Part shown: positions 54,442 to 64,000 of the stretch, in pieces
Numbering within the stretch: position 1 is the stretch's first letter
How the letters are laid out: the number at the start of each line of letters is the position of its first letter
Assembly: GCF_037975245.1 (NCBI RefSeq)
Contig: NC_092569.1
Location: 20,810,001 to 20,874,000, forward strand
DNA length: 64,000 nt
Origin: Apostichopus japonicus
Lineage: Eukaryota > Echinodermata > Holothuroidea > Aspidochirotida > Stichopodidae
Direction of reading: 5' to 3'
Notes under the pieces: model-generated
The model's database searches: none
What the model saw: only the letters and a program-made list of their open reading frames with translations
Told to the model about the DNA's origin: nothing
Made by a program: the position numbers and the translations under genes

Positions 54442-54485
54442 GTTGTCTGATGATCGCCGCACAGGCGTGAAACTCGGGTAACAAC
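54442..54485 (+). ncRNA. Hammerhead ribozyme (retrozyme/Penelope type)
   Basis: The catalytic core is complete: CTGATGA (54447-54453), stem II CGCC/GGCG with loop GCACA (54455-54467), GAAA (54469-54472). Stem III is ACTC/GGGT with no loop (54472-54479). The predicted cleavage site follows A at 54480, and stem I is GTTGT/ACAAC (54442-54446, 54481-54485), a perfect pair. Very short stem III is known for hammerheads of Penelope-like elements and metazoan retrozymes, which are thought to act as dimers. A Penelope endonuclease fragment lies 0.35 kb away on the opposite strand. The U-U mismatch at the base of stem II and the A at the cleavage site may reduce activity. Confidence 0.75.
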
Positions 54486-54572
54486 ATGTTTTTACTTACC
54501 GTATAGGTATACTATATTATGTTCTTGTACATCGAGCACCTTTGCAGCAGGAATTCAACGACTGAATCTGTG

Positions 54573-55125
<553 letters not shown>

Positions 55126-55459
55126 TAAGAAATTTTGGAGAAAGTGAATTAAAATCTGAGGTTGGGGGGCTGACGAAAAGCTAGCATGGGGTGTATCTTA
55201 AAGGATTTCCTACAGACTAATCGTCTATGAATGATGCAAACCCTGTTTGATAGAGCTCATAAAGGATATGATGAGCATTTTATTATTTCTTTTCGCTTAT
55301 CTTGAAACGTCCATATCATTGCTTTCAGCCGTGTCTTAGTCATTTTTGACAAATCTAAAAACATGTTACATTAAAAGAAGGATATTTCAAGATATTATGA
55401 TGTTACAGATCGTAAATCTATACACACGTGTACAATACCTAAGGTGCTCCAAACAAAAT

Positions 55460-55628
55460 TTCGTATGGATGTATGCATGCTCCATCTCTGATTAAGAATC
55501 CATCTGGATAAACACACATACAATCTGTTTCATCATCACAGCTCTTAAAACACCCATTGAGTCTGTTGAGATTATCGCACGTAGTTTGGCATGAACAGTT
55601 CATCCTATCATATTGGTTGGACAGGATT
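55460..55628 (-). pseudogene. FReD copy F: orphan TIL exon
   Basis: The minus strand resembles the TIL exon of A/E/B/G from its CAG acceptor (SCPTNM) to GFLIRDGACI. One base is missing after ATGATA, shifting the frame, and a CVCPDG cysteine has become Tyr (VYPDG). The exon stops matching before the usual GCYH end and donor. The upstream intron flank at 55.63-55.92 kb and 56.90-57.01 kb matches the flank above the TIL exons of A and B. A LINE insertion separates those two parts. No EGF or FReD exons are found on the 3' side. Confidence 0.8.
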
Positions 55629-55916
55629 CTGAGGTGTAATGAAATTTAGTTGACAGTCGCAACAATTGTTCTTAAGCATGGATTCAACAACGTGAAGTTT
55701 CTTTCAAATGCTCACCTGGCAAAATGTTTAAAAAACTACAAATTCCGAATAGAGATATAATTTCCTAGAATAAATCTCTATCATGCTATTTTAAGTATCA
55801 TTATGAGAGATTATATGATTAGCACAATCAGGATATCGTTACTTGTAGCATCACCAATTCACTATGACTTCTCAGGTGTTTTTGTAAAATGTGTACGTTT
55901 ACTTAAACCGAGGGTA

Positions 55917-56880
55917 ATTTATTTATTTATTTTATTTATTTATTTGTTTTTCCACAGAAGTACAAAGCGGAGGGAAGTCTTCCATAAAGCTTAAAAAGCT
56001 TAACAAAGTGGATGACTCCCTAAAGAAAAAAATTAACTAATAAATACAAATTGAATGTTTGTTACATAATGTACAGAAACTGCTGAAGTAAATAACTCAT
56101 TTACATAATTTAATATGATGATATCAATTCTTTTTTTAAACATTTCTTAAATGAATTCTTTGTAGCCTTAGATTTAACGATATTGCTTAATGAGTTCCAT
56201 AACTTAGTTGCACGGTTGCGAAAGCTGCGTGTACCTAATTTCGTATGATATAAGTTGCAATGAGCATTTTGTCTATTTCGGGTATTATAATTGTATAATT
56301 CTACATTAATTGTATAGAAATTATGAAAGGAACCCGGAAGTAGCCCATGCCATGCTTTATACGTAAATACAGCAAGTTGTAGCCTTATAATATCATTTAA
56401 TTTCAGCAGGTTTTGACCTTTAAACAATGGACTAGTATGCTGACGAAATGCAGCATGTGTTATGTTACGTATTGCGCCTTTTTGTAGTTTATTGAGACGG
56501 ACAAGACAAGTTATGTTAGCACCAGACCAAATAATAGAACAGTAGGACAGATGAGGTAGAATGAGCGTATTATAAATCATTCTTAGAATGTGTGTCGGTA
56601 GGAAATGTTTTATTATAGCGAGTATACCAATGTTCCTTGCGACCTTAGAACAGATTGCTGAAATATGTTGTTGCCAACTTAGTTTTGAATCAATATATAC
56701 ACCTAAAAATTTTATGTAGTCAACATTGTTAATTGGTGTACCATTCATATTAATGTTGTGAACTTGAGGAGGGTTGTTGGAGGAATTAAAAACAATGTAG
56801 TGTGTCTTGTTGACATTAATAGAAAGCTTGTTTGACCGAAACCAGTTACTAAACTTTTCTAGTTCATTAGAATGCAACAT
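55917..56880 (-). mobile_element. LINE fragment with reverse-transcriptase C-terminus and AAAT tail
   Basis: An open frame of 256 codons (56110-56880) begins inside a reverse transcriptase: LEKFSNWFRSNKLSINVNKT, then DYIKFLGVYIDSKLSWQQHI, then HILRMIYNTLILPHLSYCSI. It ends with the usual C-terminal extension (RSFRNRATKLWNSL). The thumb-side FLGV.ID..L.W..HI pattern is typical of CR1/Jockey-group LINEs. No endonuclease or YADD motif is included, so it is 5' truncated. The 3' UTR runs to an AAAT repeat at 55917. The frame has no stop, suggesting a fairly recent insertion. It sits in the gutted FReD copy F, next to repeated ATGCAACAT words at 56873-56925. Confidence 0.85.
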
Positions 56881-57227
56881 ATGTAATGCAACATATGCAA
56901 CATATGCATGTAATGCAACATATTGCGAAGAATACGTGTTATGAGCGGTAATTTGACTATTGGAGTTATTATGATAGAGAAATAAAACTAAACTATCAAA
57001 TATATAAGAAAAAGGTTATTGTATATGTTAAGTATTGTTATTAAATACAGAATTTTACCGTTTACACAAAAAATCACGTGATTGAAGTTCAGCGTTATTG
57101 TAAAGTGTAGTTTTCGCCAAAAACGAGAACTAAAACGAAAAGCGTTCTTGATCGAAAAGTATTAATGTCGTTTCGTATACAGTATGAAATGTAATTCTAT
57201 AGAATTATACGCAGAGACACAATATTG

Positions 57228-57228
57228 A

Positions 57229-57305
<77 letters not shown>
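57228..57305. repeat. (AT)n microsatellite
   Basis: Alternating AT with ATTTAT at both ends, within the gene B-like upstream copy. Confidence 0.95.
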
Positions 57306-58206
57306 ATGTTAATTCAATAAAGACCAATTTCTTTTAAAGTGAAATAATTTATGATGCATTCATTCTTAAATGTATAAATTTTGCATCGTGATTTAAGAAA
57401 ATGAGTTTTTTTCCAAGACGTATATTTAACTCACTATTTGTAATATCAACGAAGGTTGTTGTGTGTACACAGCCGACCTAGAATGAAAAAAAGATTCTTG
57501 TTAATTATGAATAACTTATCATGTACGAAATCACTCATGTTTATGACCTTAAAATATATCATGAAAACAATTTTGTACAAATACCAATGGTTTGCAGTTA
57601 AATTGGTAAATTAGATTAGTCTAACTTCCGCAGACGAAAAAAATCTTCCGCAAACAATTGGTCAGAAATAAAAGAGCAATATGATTATGCTACACATAAT
57701 TTATTTCAAGATTTTAAGATCTGCACTAGTATATACAAATGACAGTAAATTAACATATATGAATCGGACAATGCATCCTTCTTTTGCGAACGGGTGAGGT
57801 TACAATGTTAATTAATAACCGACAAAGACCATAAATATCTTTTCTTAGCTAAGATGTAACGTTTACTATAAAACAATAAACAATAACGTTTGAACAGCGT
57901 TACTGCATTTTTATAATCCATAGTTTACAACTGTTGGAAAATGTTTGTAAACACCAAATTCTACAAAAGCTCGTATGGTTAAATGTAGCTAGAAATTTCT
58001 TTGAATGTTCTTATAACGTTTTGTGGTTGGAGAAGTACGATCTGAATCCCATCTTTAGTATAAATTTCATTCAGTTTCACTGATTTTGGGTAAGACTATT
58101 AAAAATCAATGTAATTATGCATAGTTCATATACAACATATAGGGAATGATATGTAACTGTAGTAACAAGACATGATTACTCGGCAAGAGTTTGGTAAAGT
58201 ACCACC

Positions 58207-58447
58207 ATGTATGTATGTATTTGTACTTTAAAACCTCCTGCAAGCAGGGACTCGCAAAGAAGCCTCATTGGCTTATCAAAGCCACAAGCTGACCGAAGTC
58301 AGTCTCTTAGATTCATAGTGAACGTCCATGATTATGAATTGTAAATTGCCAACAACTCTATAACGACATACATTAATCTTGGAGTGACTTGCACTCGGGA
58401 CCTTATGATTGAAAGGCACCGGCGTTAACCACTGAGCTTACACTCCA
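58207..58447 (-). mobile_element. tRNA-derived SINE, copy 2
   Basis: Same family as 40122-40369: minus-strand head GGAGTGTAAGCTCAGTGGTT with A-box, a weakened B-box (GTGCAAGTCACTCC), body GACTTCGGTCAGCTTGTGG and a (CATA)n tail. More decayed than copy 1. Confidence 0.8.
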
Positions 58448-59097
58448 CTATGCCATGCCCATATGCCATGCCATGAATATCCCATCACAAGATATATAGT
58501 TTGAAGTAATTACCGTATATATCAGTCAACTAGGTAACGTTGAAGGAACAAAGATAAATCCTAACGACTGTCAAACTATGGTAGGAGACCTCATCAAGTG
58601 GACCGTGAAGGGAACCACTAATGACTGCGACTACCAATACATCCTGTTTACCATTGCGACCCTTATGCAGCCAACTTTAATAAATAAGTACAACATAATT
58701 GTTAAAATATTCCATATAGGTAGGCTATACATGATTACACTTCGTGACCTAATCCTTGAAAAATTATAATTCCAAAACAAAGATCATGTTAAGTCGTTTA
58801 ATGCAAATCATACCGCCTGAGCAAATAAAAATATTGTTCAAATCCCCTACTTGACAAAGCCATCGGATTTCTATACGTTAATTCTAGCAATATATAAAAC
58901 TAACCTGGTGAACATTATTGTTCAAAGTTTGCAAATACTGCACTCCTTTTAACTAAGCTGCCCCAATATTTTATCACACTTTTTCCCTTTCACCCCTCCC
59001 TGACCGATTTTGTTTTAATAGCAACTCAATCGTCCTGCAGAGACGAATCCCACTTAAAGAGCACCTGACACGGTCCGTGAATACGCCTAAATAGGAA

Positions 59098-59620
59098 GTG
59101 TGTTTTCTCCTTATTACACATGCTAACACAAAACACGGTTATAGTACCCTCAAGGGTGCGAAACCTGATACCAAAGTTCAGGAATCATGGAACCAACGGC
59201 AGCCGTATTACCTTCAACAGCGAAAACTTTACCTCCGTAACCAGCTACGCCGTGACGTCATCGCTAGAACGCATAATGCCAACGCACGTTTACTTCTAAT
59301 AGCGTAAGTGTTAGAAACTGCTTCCCAACGTGTAAAGTGTCCTCTCCGAATTCCGGCGTTAACGAAGATTTGGACCTTTATCTTTCGGATTCTTCTTCAA
59401 GCAACGATGAAGATGACTTTCTCCAACGAGACATTGATGAAGAAGAACCAGCAAACGAAGACAATAACGGACTTTTGACGTATCGCTTTGAGTCCCATCA
59501 ATACACATTCAATTCTTATTTACGGCTTGGCTTGCCTATAAAGAGTGGTTATTCTGTGTTAAATTGTCAGATTCAAAGCGCCAGGGGTGCACTCTTTACA
59601 ATCATAACACTTGGGTAATA
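59098..59620 (+). other. Short acidic open frames, identity uncertain
   Basis: The plus frame at 59337-59618 encodes a Ser/Asp/Glu-rich stretch (LYLSDSSSSNDEDDFL) followed by LLTYRFESHQYTFNS. An acidic N-terminus followed by (P)YRFE occurs at the start of several multi-copy invertebrate proteins, but the match is short and no ATG opens the frame. An upstream open frame (59098-59307) has no known domain. May be an exon remnant of a mobile gene. Confidence 0.2.
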
Positions 59621-59675
59621 CGCCCTTAATGACAGTTATTTAAAGCCAATTTATACGCTTTAACACACCAAAAGA

Positions 59676-59790
59676 ATCACTGTGGACGAGTGGTGCGGAC
59701 TTTGGTTCGTGACACGAAGATCCGGGGTTCGATTCCTACCTTCGCCTGATGAGTCCCAAAAGGACGAAACCGGTCGTAAAGTGGAATTTG
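59676..59790 (+). mobile_element. tRNA-like head fused to a hammerhead ribozyme (SINE/retrozyme-like)
   Basis: A tRNA-like sequence (GTGGACGAGTGGTGCGGA as A-box arm; GGGGTTCGATTCC as B-box arm) runs straight into a hammerhead. Core: CTGATGA 59746-59752; stem II GTCC/GGAC with loop CAAAA (59753-59765); GAAA 59766-59769. Stem III ACC/GGT has no loop, predicted cleavage follows C at 59775, and stem I is bipartite, closed distally by ATTCC (59732-59736) with GGAAT (59783-59787). The core closely follows the schistosome Sm-alpha hammerhead, which also sits in a tRNA-like SINE. The B-box overlaps the stem I strand, so the same bases serve promoter and ribozyme. An AT microsatellite follows at 59858. 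Confidence 0.75.
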
Positions 59791-59854
59791 TCTGGTGTGT
59801 TATTCTTTATGGATTTACTATATATCTGTCATACTACTTGCTACACATTCAATT

Positions 59855-59857
<3 letters not shown>

Positions 59858-59942
<85 letters not shown>

Positions 59943-59962
59943 TATATATATATATATATGTA

Positions 59963-60003
<41 letters not shown>

Positions 60004-60030
60004 TATATATGTATGTATATATACTGGACG
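59858..60030. repeat. (AT)n microsatellite
   Basis: Alternating AT with GTAC and GTATGTAT variants, between the tRNA-like/hammerhead unit and the degenerate repeat at 60065. Confidence 0.95.
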
Positions 60031-60064
60031 ACACAGTCGTGTATGTAACTTAATTTTTCCTAGC

Positions 60065-60210
60065 ACGGTTGTGCGGTTTGTTGCTATGGCTACAGGCATG
60101 AAACTCGAGTGACAACATGCTGTAGGTTACCGTATAAGTATACTATGTAATGTACTTGTTCTACTTCCATGTATTGAACACTTTTGCAGCAGGAAGTGAA
60201 CACCTGAATA
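60065..60210 (+). repeat. Diverged copy of the 54.43 kb hammerhead repeat
   Basis: CATGAAACTCGAGTGACAAC ATG, TACCGTATAAGTATACTATG, TTGAACACTTTTGCAGCAGGAA and ACCTGAAT line up in order with 54468-54575 (GTGAAACTCGGGTAACAACA, TACCGTATAGGTATACTATA, TTTGCAGCAGGAATTCAACG). The CTGATGA core is lost and the base at the cleavage position is G, so the ribozyme is dead. The two repeats are in direct orientation, about 5.6 kb apart. Confidence 0.65.
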
Positions 60211-61341
60211 TTTGTGTATGTGTGTGGTGTGAAGAGTGTCAAATCAAAATGATGAAAGCAGAAAACCCGAAAAAGAAGGGCACGGATTAATTTATGTGTA
60301 AATATCTAACAAAGAGTAAAATTATATTGAACCTCTTTTTCAACAACAACAAATATTTCAATAACAAACTTCATTGTCATCCAAAGATTGTTAAAGTTCT
60401 TTATTTACAAATGTAAGTCTTACACACTGTTTGAATAAACTTTCTATTAGTAAATTAATATTTCTGAATTCTAACACATCATAATTTAGCATTAATGTTA
60501 ATTACCTATAAAGCCTCATGTTCCTCTACAGCTGATACCTTGTAAATATGTTGTTGACCGAGCTAGCAAATTTAACGAACTTGTGACATTGAAAGTATCG
60601 CACAATCCAGCTTTCCATTATGGCACTTTACCTTATTTTGCACATTTCCTTGAATCTCCTCAAGCAAATAGTGAACAGGTGCTACACATAAATTTCGTAT
60701 GCTAATAAGTCATTTTATTAACGATGATACGCTAATCCAAAAAATACTTTCTTAATAAAACTAGTATGTTGAGGTCCAAATAAAATAACATAGAATAACA
60801 AGGCTATGTGATGCCAAAACCTTTTCGTTTGATATTTGAGAGGATCCCATCACAGTGAAGGTAATCTGCTTTATATAAGAGTTATAATCTGTATTACGAG
60901 GTGAAAGTGAAAGTGGTTCCTATTACAATTTCGCAAATTGTTTCCTTACATATGACTTCTGATACCAAAAATGTGTCCGTGCAACACAATCGATAAATTA
61001 ACTATTATATTCCTCATCTTGTGAATAGGAGGGTGTAGTATCTTTATCAACTACAAGTTTAAATTTGAATATCATAATCTGCTGGTTTTGGAAAATTGAA
61101 CATACAACCCTCATTCCCCTGTCATGATGTGGTCTTATAGTAACGAAACTTGAGTAATAAGACTCACACCTCAGTTCTTCATGATCTTAGCTTCTAGTGT
61201 TTTAATAATATGACCTGATTATCAAGTTCATTGCATGTTCTGAGGGCCAAATCGTCATACTCGTCACTAAGTATTTTTTTTAGATCAGAGGGTATCACGA
61301 TTTCACAGAAGAAATGGTCGTGAATATCTGTAAGTAGAGCC

Positions 61342-64000
61342 TCACAACGGCTTAATTTTCATATCCACTGCTACAACAGAACAGTTGTAATCGTGAGTAT
61401 TCCTTTGAAACAAACATATTCCGGCATCCCAAGGGCCACCGTAGATACCATTCAACATAATAGCATAACAAGCATTGAACCATCAGCCGCCGGGATGGAA
61501 TTCACTAGTAGCACAATTTTGAAGCACTAAGTCATTGTCCTGATCGTAGGTAGAAAATTTCATATCTCGATGGTAATCCATGTAGTCATAATCTGTTTAA
61601 TATAAAAAAGAGAGTTTTTATACTAAGCTTCTTTAAAATTTCATGAGAAGACTTTTTACAAACTTATCCATTTCTTTTTACAGTTATTGTTACAGGCTAA
61701 CTGAAAAAACACAGATATGTCATATACTTTGCAAATGCAGTCTATAGGCTTCCTGTAGCCTAAACAAGCATGAAACCTAAATTTAGCATTGTGTACCTTT
61801 CGATTTTAGTTGAAGTATCCCAAGAACTTCGTTAGCATTTGCATATTAGTAATTCCCCTTCGCACTCTTTCAAGCGTTTAAAGAGGTATTGACAAATATA
61901 CTATGGCATTAAGAACAAACAATTATACATTTTACATTCAGTCAACAAAACCATACTAAACTGAACTTGTCAGAGGCATGTGATATTCGCGGAAAAATAC
62001 GTACCAAAGCTCCCTGTGTAACTTCCAAGCGTTATCTCGTATTTTGTTGCCTCGGAGCTAATTCTAAAAAGATTGTAATGAAGATATTCACTGGCATCAT
62101 TGGTGGTGTTGAACCAAATATCAATTCTGAGTTGATGATCTCTCTCAGCTGATATGACATGTATTTTCTCATTTCCAAGCCAGAAACTAGAATTGAGATC
62201 GCCAAATCCATCTCTGTAGGTTATCCAATCATTGTAAAATGACACAGAAGCATCAACTCGCCTCTGAAACAGCTGTATAAAAAATAACCGCTTGTTTTAG
62301 AACGATACACAAGTTGAATATGTACAGTTTAATTGAAGGTGACAAGAGTTGCCTCTGGAAGAGATCTTATAATTGCTGAAATGGATTTATGCGACGACGA
62401 AAGAATTGGGAACACTTCATGAGAATTAAGAAAATACTGAAGTTGCTACTATTATGCAATTAGTTAATTATATAAACTGTGCTTTCTTGTCTGCTTCCTA
62501 TATGAACGTTACCTATATGATGGCATATCTCATGTAACCTACAAGGCTTGCAGAAGTTACTCAAGTGACGAACGTTTGGTATCGCTGGTCGAAATTTGAC
62601 CCAGAGCGAAATATAAAGGGACTTATGCCGTCATTTGGTCAAGAATTTTGTTGCTAGTAGTAGCTTTGGGAACAATCTAAGATAGTAGTTAAAGATCGAA
62701 ATATAAGTGAATGTTAGATTAAGTGGAATATAATCAACATCAACGTCTTGTTTGCATGATGACAGGGTAATAGCAACTCCGCGGTTTGATTAGTAAGAGG
62801 ACAGGAACATTACAGCGTGCGGCCACGTATACTTAAAATGTGTTCCAGCAATAGTGTTACAGACGTATGGGATAATATTAATAATATAAAAGAAAAAGCA
62901 TCTGCAAAAGAACAGTTACGAGTTATGCGAAATGTGAAATGACAAGTGTCTTGGTTTCGTGAAGAAAACTTACCATCCAACCACCTTTGCAATAAACTTG
63001 GAAAGGTTCATGTGCCCAAGAAGGCGGATGTATCGAATAAATGCCTTCTTTGGTGGATAAACCTTTATAAACATCCTGACAGTTTGTGAGTACTTCACAA
63101 GTCGTACCATTTCCCCAGTAGCCCTCTTTACACTCGCAAGATGAACTTTGACCTTTGCTCTGGCATGTTGCATCATTACTGCAAGAGTATTCTTCACAGT
63201 GGAGAACATCATTTTCACATGTGCAACGTCTTGTGCAGTTTAAGTTAACATGCAATGATCCGTTCTGTGCAGAAATGTTCAAGAATACGAGCAAGTCGAG
63301 AGAAAATGTTAACTCTGCTCAAATGAGACTTCATTCAACGGTTTATAATATATAATACATTAGTGGAAACTTTGACGTTATATTCATTGTCTTTTTTAAT
63401 CTGAACTTTAATGCCCAAAAAAAATGGGATATCGGCACGTTGTGACTACTGCATTTTCTGAATGGTAGATATAATAACTTTAAACGAATCTTCAAATCAA
63501 TTTTTCTGCCCAACCTAAAGATGTCATAAGTGATATCCGAATCTGACTAGTATTAACCAATATAACCTTCAAATTACGTTTCGAAAAACTTCGTATTTCG
63601 TAAACGCTTAAAGAAAGTGAATTTTTCAACGGAATAAGTAAGAAGCCTATAATAGGAATAAGTATGAACACAATAAATGTACGCGCTCGTTTAGTTATTG
63701 ATATTGATGTTTTTTACACTCTCTAAAGGAGATCTTCGAAAAACGTGACACATGCGAAAAATGACAAATGTCGAGTTATGTGAAAATACCGAAATGACTC
63801 CCATGAACGAGTGGTAGCATCCGCATTCATACAACGGTATGCATGCTCCATCTCTGATAAGGAATCCATCTGGACAGACACACGTATAACCTGGTTCATC
63901 GTCACAGCTTTTAAAACAACCATTGAGTCCATCGGGATCATCGCACGTAGTTTGGCATGAACAGTGCATCCATACCATGTTGGTTGGGCAAGATTCTGAA
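61342..64000 (-). pseudogene. FReD gene G: TIL-EGF-fibrinogen-like, nonsense in FReD (partial)
   Basis: Partner of gene B. Exons in the window: 63790-63995 (TIL, intact: CSCQTTCDDPDGLNGCFKSC to CIPLYECGCYH), 62974-63264 (TILa-like, EGF CSNDATCQSKGQSSSCECKE, FReD start), 62005-62272, 61342-61592. Donors and acceptors match those of B and E. In the last exon the second codon of the conserved GGWW run is TGA (61483-61485) instead of TGG, so translation would stop about 47 codons early, before the LNGIYGG pocket strand and the final cysteine. The remaining reading frame to KPL is otherwise open, which suggests a very recent lesion or a sequence error. The 5' exons lie beyond the right edge. Confidence 0.82.

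Larger units (their letters stand above)
57050..58950 (-). repeat. Copy of the gene B upstream region (part of copy F)
   Basis: 57050-58950 matches 22390-24060: the CACGTG block, GACGTCTTTTGG/GTCGTTTCG, ATCTTCCGCAAACAA, GTAGAGACTCGT-type tracts and the C-rich runs near 59000. It is interrupted by an AT microsatellite (57228-57305) and a SINE (58207-58447). The signal-peptide exon expected below the CACGTG block is missing, so copy F cannot be expressed as a normal gene. Confidence 0.65.

Overview
The window is intron-rich, AT-rich animal DNA. It carries a tandem family of secreted fibrinogen-related (FReD) genes and many transposon remnants. FReD expansions, zonadhesin-type TIL domains, tRNA-derived SINEs, Penelope-like elements and AT microsatellites together suggest an invertebrate deuterostome. 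An echinoderm such as a sea cucumber is my best guess, but this is inference; nothing in the sequence names the species.

Layout. 1-6.7 kb: no FReD gene; a 4.1 kb element with terminal inverted repeats (1093-5217) encloses decayed fragments of an invertebrate repeat-type protein. 6.7-24 kb: duplication block 1, holding FReD gene A (8.4-14.6 kb, minus) and gene B (16.4-22.3 kb, minus), head to tail. 24.5-25.6 kb: inverted FReD pseudogene C (plus). 26-31 kb: repeats, including a complete non-autonomous hAT element with an 8 bp target duplication and a nested 234 bp palindrome. 31.9-39.5 kb: intact divergent FReD gene D (plus), flanked and penetrated by two copies of a foldback MITE. 39.5-45.3 kb: no gene seen, one SINE. 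45.3-64 kb: duplication block 2, holding gene E (47.3-52.7 kb, minus, intact) and gene G (61.3 kb to the window end, minus). These correspond to A and B. A 6.8 kb segment (53.43-60.27 kb) absent from block 1 separates them. It contains a gutted FReD copy (F), a LINE reverse-transcriptase fragment, a Penelope GIY-YIG fragment, and two hammerhead self-cleaving ribozyme motifs, one joined to a tRNA-like SINE head.

The FReD genes share one exon plan: signal-peptide exon, short second exon, a variable run of Ser/Thr-rich exons of symmetric phase 1-1, a TIL exon, a TILa-like + EGF + FReD-start exon, and two FReD exons. Splice joins and phases were worked out by hand. E (475 codons with one defective exon skipped) and D (437 codons) stay open throughout. 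A, B, C, F and G each carry different disabling changes. The proteins look like secreted mucin-lectin recognition molecules, but no function is proved here.
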